The translations under genes and the position numbers were made by a program. DNA of 64,000 nt from Chiua virens (lineage: Eukaryota; Basidiomycota; Agaricomycetes; Boletales; Boletaceae), in the NCBI GenBank assembly GCA_019787685.1, contig JAHNUO010000011.1:248001-312000 (forward strand), read 5' to 3'. The notes beneath the pieces are model-generated. The model saw nothing but the letters and a program-made list of their open reading frames with translations, had not been told where the DNA came from and did not search any database. Shown one piece after another: positions 59,313 to 64,000 of the stretch; within the stretch, counting starts at the first letter, position 1, and each line of letters opens with the position of its first letter.

Positions 59313-60058
59313 GTCTCGTTATTCGTGTATAATTGTAACACGTGAGTGGAGATTACGACAATGCGTTAAGAATCCCAGTTGATGGGTTTGTGGGTGGTTG
59401 AAGATCGAGACTGGAGGTCTTATACAATCAGAGACACTGCTGACACATGTAACTTCATGCTTTTCACCGTATGGTTCGGCTTGAGCCACGAGAGATGGAA
59501 GCCCTGACAGCTATGCACGGCGATCTCGTCATACAGAGCTACCTTCCCGAACGTTACGGTGGTGTCTCGTGTGGTTGGATGACTAGGTTTGCCTGATGCA
59601 AGCCTTATTACGTGGCACGAACGATAAAGGTCAAGTATACCAGCGCTCTCAGAGTACTCCCCGCGGCGGAGGTCAACCTGATAGGTCCAACAACTTGAAC
59701 CAGTCCGCCAGTATGAAACATTAAGACCTATAGGGTTAGCGGTCGCTACTTCTCATTTAAAGCGATGTCAACGATACAGGAAAACCCACGTCACTTGTCT
59801 GATTTCAAAGCTTGGGGTTTGGGATACTTTGCGTAGCCTTGAGTGAGCCCTGGGCCTGAGATCTGAGTTGCAAGACACGTATCACCTACTCGGGGACCGA
59901 AGTCTGCTCCCGCCGGCGGGCCCTTGGCTTATGTAATGGTTAGTTCATACTCAGCTAGCTAGTAAACAAGACCAAACTAGACACACAACTCCCCCATCGT
60001 AGGTACCCTCGTCATCGCTGACAGCGTCAACGTCTCGAGATCAAGACTATTACAAAGG
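59313..60058. other. Intergenic region between MFS gene and RPL20
   Basis: No gene supported. The two genes are divergent. The last 60 bp before the donor at 60059 probably form the non-coding first exon of RPL20. Confidence 0.4.
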
Positions 60059-60186
60059 TGCGTGTCATCTCCGTTCTTGCACGGTGTTTTGTCCATCTAC
60101 GTTATGGATCCGGGGCAATCACGTCTATTGACGATGGATGCCGTGTGGTACTAGTGGATGGCGTACTGACATCGAACGTGATCCAG
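60059..60186 (+). other. Intron in the 5' untranslated region of RPL20
   Basis: The donor gtgcgtgt follows ...ctattacaaag, and the acceptor gatccag lies directly before the ATG at 60187. This leaves a short non-coding exon upstream and puts the start codon at the first base of the next exon. A leader intron is common in ribosomal protein genes. It rests on splice motifs only; there is no transcript evidence. Confidence 0.6.
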
Positions 60187-60933
60187 ATGGGCCTTCAAGA
60201 ATTCCAAGTCGTTGGGCGCCACCTCCCCACTGAATCAGACCCGACACCCAAAATCTATCGCATGCGCATCTTCGCGCCCAATGAAGTCGTCGCCAAGTCG
60301 CGGTTCTGGTATTTCCTGAGGTACGCCTCACGAACCAAAAAGTTCTTGTTCAACTCGATTGACCTCGCCTCAGGCAGCTGAAAAAGGTGAAGAAGGCGAG
60401 CGGTGAAATCATCGGTGTCAACATTGTGTGTATCCCTTGCAGCCGTTCAAGTGGCAGGCGGAATGGGATTGCTAACGGGTTTTCGAACCCTCGCTTGCCT
60501 TGGCGCGCGCGTCCTTTTTGATTTCTAGATCCACGAAAAGAAACCCTTGAAAGTCAAGAACTTTGGTATCTGGTTGCGCTATGACTCCCGTTCTGGCACG
60601 CACAACATGTACAAGGAGTTCCGTGAGCTTTCGCGCGCGGACGCCGTCAAGGCACTGTACCAAGATATGGCTGCTAGGCATCGTGCTCGTTTCCGGTCGA
60701 TCCATGTATGTGTTTTTCGTCGAACTTACCGTCGACTTGGTATGCACCTGGACACCCCTCGACTGACATGGCTCGGTGAACAGATCCTCCGCGTCGTTGA
60801 GCTTGAAAAGACGGACGACGTTCGTCGTCCTTACATCAGGCAACTCCTTGTTCCCAAACTCAAGTTCCCTCTTCCGCACCGTGTCGGCAAGGCAAAGGCA
60901 ACCTTTGTTGCTCACCGCCCCAGCACGTTCTGA
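60187..60933 (+). CDS. RPL20: 60S ribosomal protein eL20 (L20/L18a)
   Basis: A core protein of the large cytosolic ribosomal subunit. Exons 60187-60320, 60374-60425, 60529-60705 and 60784-60933 total 513 nt and give 170 residues, close to the family length. Highly conserved segments are present: [117 protein letters not shown] and the end [12 protein letters not shown]. No disruption. It is the best anchor in the window for phylogeny, and it sits between two copies of one transporter gene. Confidence 0.95.
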
Positions 60934-61229
60934 TCGGAAAAGGTACCATATTGCTACTGGCTCTTGTGTGAAGGCGTATTATTACTACACTCATGTACTG
61001 CATCTATGCTATGCCTATGCAACATCACAAGTCGCATGCATAGATTCAGGCAAAAATAGTGCTGTATATTCTGAGTACTGTGAGCACAACTTGTCAAATG
61101 TCACGAAGTGAGTGACGAAAAACTGGGCAACCGACGAGTACGTACTTATGTAACACTGATATGATTGAAGCTAGCGCATCATGTGCCCGAGTTTAGGACA
61201 GGAATATTCTCTTTTCAGTAGGCGCTCCG
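60934..61229. other. 3' flank of RPL20
   Basis: AT-rich, no gene. It should hold the polyadenylation region of RPL20 and the end of the transporter relic. Confidence 0.4.
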
Positions 61230-62330
61230 TGAATCCAATGAAGCCTCGCCATCCCCGCTCGCGTTTATCAGTCTTTCCCCAGTACCATCCGACGATACAG
61301 ACGAGCAGCGTCACCCCAAAGCAGCCCGTGTACACGATCAAAGGTAAAACCCACCATACATGGAAGCAGGAGAACTAAGTCGATGACAGCAATGATGCGT
61401 ATCGTCGAGTATAACCCATAAACTTCGACCAAAGGTGGCAGCACGAAAGGCATGAAGAGGCTCCCGACGGACGTACCTCCAAAGCAGAGTAAGAAAAAGC
61501 GGATCGGTAACGATGAAAATTATCTCACCTGCAAAGATGATGCCGTTCGCAAGACCTCTGCGTCTCGAGAACCACTCGGACAAATAAAAGAGCTTGACGG
61601 ATAGAGGATTCCTGTGTCGATCTTGAACGTTGTGATGACATTTTGGGAACGCGCACTTCATACCTCCACCAATTCCATACATCACACCTTGAAAAATGAG
61701 ATACTCGTTCACCTTTTCGAAGAGAGTTGTTTCTTTCTTCTTTGAATCAGTTGATCTGCTCACCTTGCGAGAGTAACTTGCTATCAGAAGACTAGTCCAG
61801 CATAAGGTCATTCCGAGCAGGATCAGAATGTGGGTCCGATACCGGTTCATATAAGGGTAGACCAAAAGAGCTGAGAGTAGTGATAAAGATCAATTGAAAG
61901 AGTAGAGACGGGCCCGCGAGAGAGAACCGACCTGAGCAGTACATAATTCCTGGAGCCAATTGGCCGACCAAGGGAGGAAACTTGACCGCATTCTGTTGGG
62001 ACGCTAATTCGGGAAGCCGGAGGTAGTCCTCGACGAGAATCCCGATTGACAAAGGGATACTCCCAGTGATACCATCTTGGACAGCGGCAGCAAAAACCTA
62101 GATGGAAAAGCGACTTGTTGGTGGGGCTAGTGGACGAAGCAAATAATGAACTACTAACAAAGGACCAGGCTGCAAATCCTCGGTCTTGATCCGGTAAATC
62201 TTGCAAAGTAAGTTGTGGCTTCACACATCTGGCAGCGACCTCGGTCGTGTTCAATGCAGATGGGGTAGGCCGTTTGAAACATGGATGCACGGCTACAACC
62301 ACCGAGGTGAGCCATGAAGTACGTATGCAT
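61230..62330 (-). pseudogene. Internally deleted copy of the MCT-like MFS transporter
   Basis: The order and sequence follow the gene at 57436-59312: FAAWSFV, GITGSIPLSIGILVEDYLRL, LVYPYMNRYRTHILI, FQGVMYGIGGG, YLSEWFSRRRGLANGIIFAG, MPFVLPPLVEVYGLYSTIRI and LVLLLPCM. It then jumps directly to the C-terminal helix (LLVCIVGWYWGKTDK). About 180-200 residues from the middle (helices 7-11) are missing, and the proposed start codon is out of frame with the first exon. No functional transporter can result. Confidence 0.75.
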
Positions 62331-64000
62331 GATTAATGTCATTTTTTGTGATGGTTTAGACTCCGAGGACGATGTAATGGGAGCAGTATTGTATATGCGT
62401 TCGTTCGTGTCGATGAATTGAGGAATAACGTCGAGTATGTTGTAAGATGAGAATCAGGCCTAAACCAGTGCTTTTATACGGTCGTATCCACTGTTTCCAG
62501 GCTGAGTGACGCCGAGATGTTCACTCGTCAAACACGCATACATACATGTTGATCAAGACTTTTGAAGTTCTTGTGCGTGCCATTCGGCCGCAAGCCCGAG
62601 GTGAACAATCTGACCGCAAGGTGCTGCCAGACACGAACGATGATGTGCTATTACAGTAAGTGACCTCGACCAGCTCGGACGGAGGACGTCGCTACACCAC
62701 TAGTTGAATACACGTACCAATCCTTGACCAAACTGCAAGCTTCAATTCTTTGCTCCACGCGGCAGCCCGAGTCGGTCGAGGCGAGCATTGGAGAACTGAA
62801 TTCCTGATGAAATCGTTATGTTAAGATGATGCCCGACCTTTCAGCCAATGTTTCAACTCGAAGTATCGAGTACTGCGGCCAACCACACGAGTCAAACTCG
62901 AGCCATCCATCCTATGCTGCCATGCTGGCAGGTCCCTGCGAGTGGCAATTTAGGGGGGTTCGTTGTCAGCCTGTCATTGAAGTGGCGGCCGTCCTGGGCA
63001 TTACTGAGTTGTCAGTTTTGGCTGACCTGGCAGAGAGAAGAGAAATCCGACCCCGCCGCTAGTGGCATCCCCGACGGGGCGAGATCCTGAGACATTCCAG
63101 CTGGACCTGCCTTTGGCAGACACCTGAAGTGCGCCACGGACTCACGGAGGGACAAACAGGGGCAGATGCATAAAGTCCACTGTGATAACACAGTTTCGCT
63201 GACAAAAACGTGGTTACGAGAGAAAAACGACCGAAAGGGGGACACAACTTTGGGCCCTAGGCGGCATAGGAAAAGGAACTCCGCTATCACGTTTAGCGAG
63301 CCACCGGGGTTCCGCCAGCAAATATCCGGATTGATCCTGCTTGCTTCTACTCGTCCCAGATTACACACCCGACAGGCACGGCGTGGGGGCGTGGGAGGCG
63401 CGGGAGCACAGAGCAGAATCGTATTGGCAGATGTTCGGGCCGGGGTAATAACCGAAGACCTCGGAACCGCTCAACGGCGAAAGTTTGTATTACAAGTCAC
63501 CTCAAGAGACACATACGAGATGGCGCAGTGATACTTGCGACAATCGATGTGAATTGAACTACCGAGACGGAAGTAAGAGGCGAGCCGGAGTGCCACATGG
63601 TAGACATCATGTATTTTGGGTACATCAAACTGATTTGGGATCAGTTGCTCAAAACCAGACTGCTAGGCACAAGTAGGGCGGGTCAAGTGAACACCAACGC
63701 TACAACGTGAGATGCGACGTACCTAAATACACCCATGCAGCGCATCATGCATGGAACCAGAGCGGCAATAACGTTGATACTGATACGCATAGTAGACAGA
63801 AGCAAGAACAACCTAGAAGTATTCAGGATCACCAGGGTCGAAGCACCAGAGTGATGATAACGCCTCAGGTAATCGTTGAGGGAACAACTATCCGTGAAGA
63901 AAAGAGAATTCGGAATTGCAGTTCTGTGCCAACATTGACAGCACCCGACGCTGTGCGACGCTGTGGACGGAGCTCAACCCGCTCGACAGCTGTGGGATAA
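62331..64000. other. Right flank, nothing recognisable
   Basis: About 1.7 kb with only overlapping chance frames (for example 63166-63531 plus). The last frame, open to the window edge at 64000, could be the start of a gene outside the window, but it has no motif. Confidence 0.35.

Noticed and set aside
1..64000. tRNA, rRNA, CRISPR arrays, bacterial operons, transposases
   Set aside because: Reading both strands I saw no cloverleaf-like B-box with matching stem, no rRNA segment, no regularly spaced repeats and no transposase or reverse-transcriptase motif; a formal scan could still find a tRNA I missed.

Overview
The window is nuclear DNA of a filamentous basidiomycete, most likely an agaricomycete; a Rhizoctonia/Ceratobasidium-type genome would fit, but this is inference. 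Evidence: nearly every gene is cut by introns of about 45-70 nt with GT..AG ends, genes lie on both strands without operons, promoters carry pyrimidine-rich tracts, and the families are typical of Agaricomycetes (DUF6533, DUF7330, RBR ligases with a Cys-rich tail, F-box/LRR proteins, NACHT-WD40 receptors, a Kre9/Knh1-like GPI protein). No bacterial, organellar, rRNA, tRNA or CRISPR signal was seen.

Layout. 0-5 kb: DHA2-type MFS transporter (+). 5-8 kb: a long hairpin-forming inverted repeat and a small double zinc-finger protein (+). 8-19 kb: RBR-type E3 ligase (-), F-box protein (-), large P-loop NTPase-like gene (-), then an F-box fragment and a second F-box gene (+). 19-30 kb: DUF7330 gene (+) and two copies of one unit, a DUF1275 membrane protein (-) diverging from a disordered protein (+). 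The right copy is intact, the left decayed, and a degenerate repeat lies between. 30-36 kb: two divergent cyclophilins, a third cyclophilin relic, and an intact and a dead copy of a GPI-anchored wall protein. 36-46 kb: an unresolved lysine-rich gene, a tandem-RRM RNA-binding protein (-), a DUF6533 membrane protein (+) and an acidic-tailed hypothetical (-). 46-57 kb: amidase (+), sugar-transporter relic (-), disrupted NLR (+), second zinc-finger gene (-). 57-64 kb: MCT-like MFS transporter (-), ribosomal protein eL20 (RPL20/L18a, +), internally deleted copy of that transporter (-), then about 1.7 kb with no recognisable gene.

The main message is duplication followed by decay. At least six gene families occur here in two or three copies, often one intact and one broken. 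Single-base indels or stop codons interrupt the RBR, one F-box, P-loop, DUF7330, left DUF1275, one cyclophilin and NLR genes, whereas RPL20, the RRM gene, amidase, DUF6533, both complete MFS genes and the second DUF1275 copy read cleanly. Exon joins were made by eye from splice motifs and conserved motifs, so individual splice sites are provisional.
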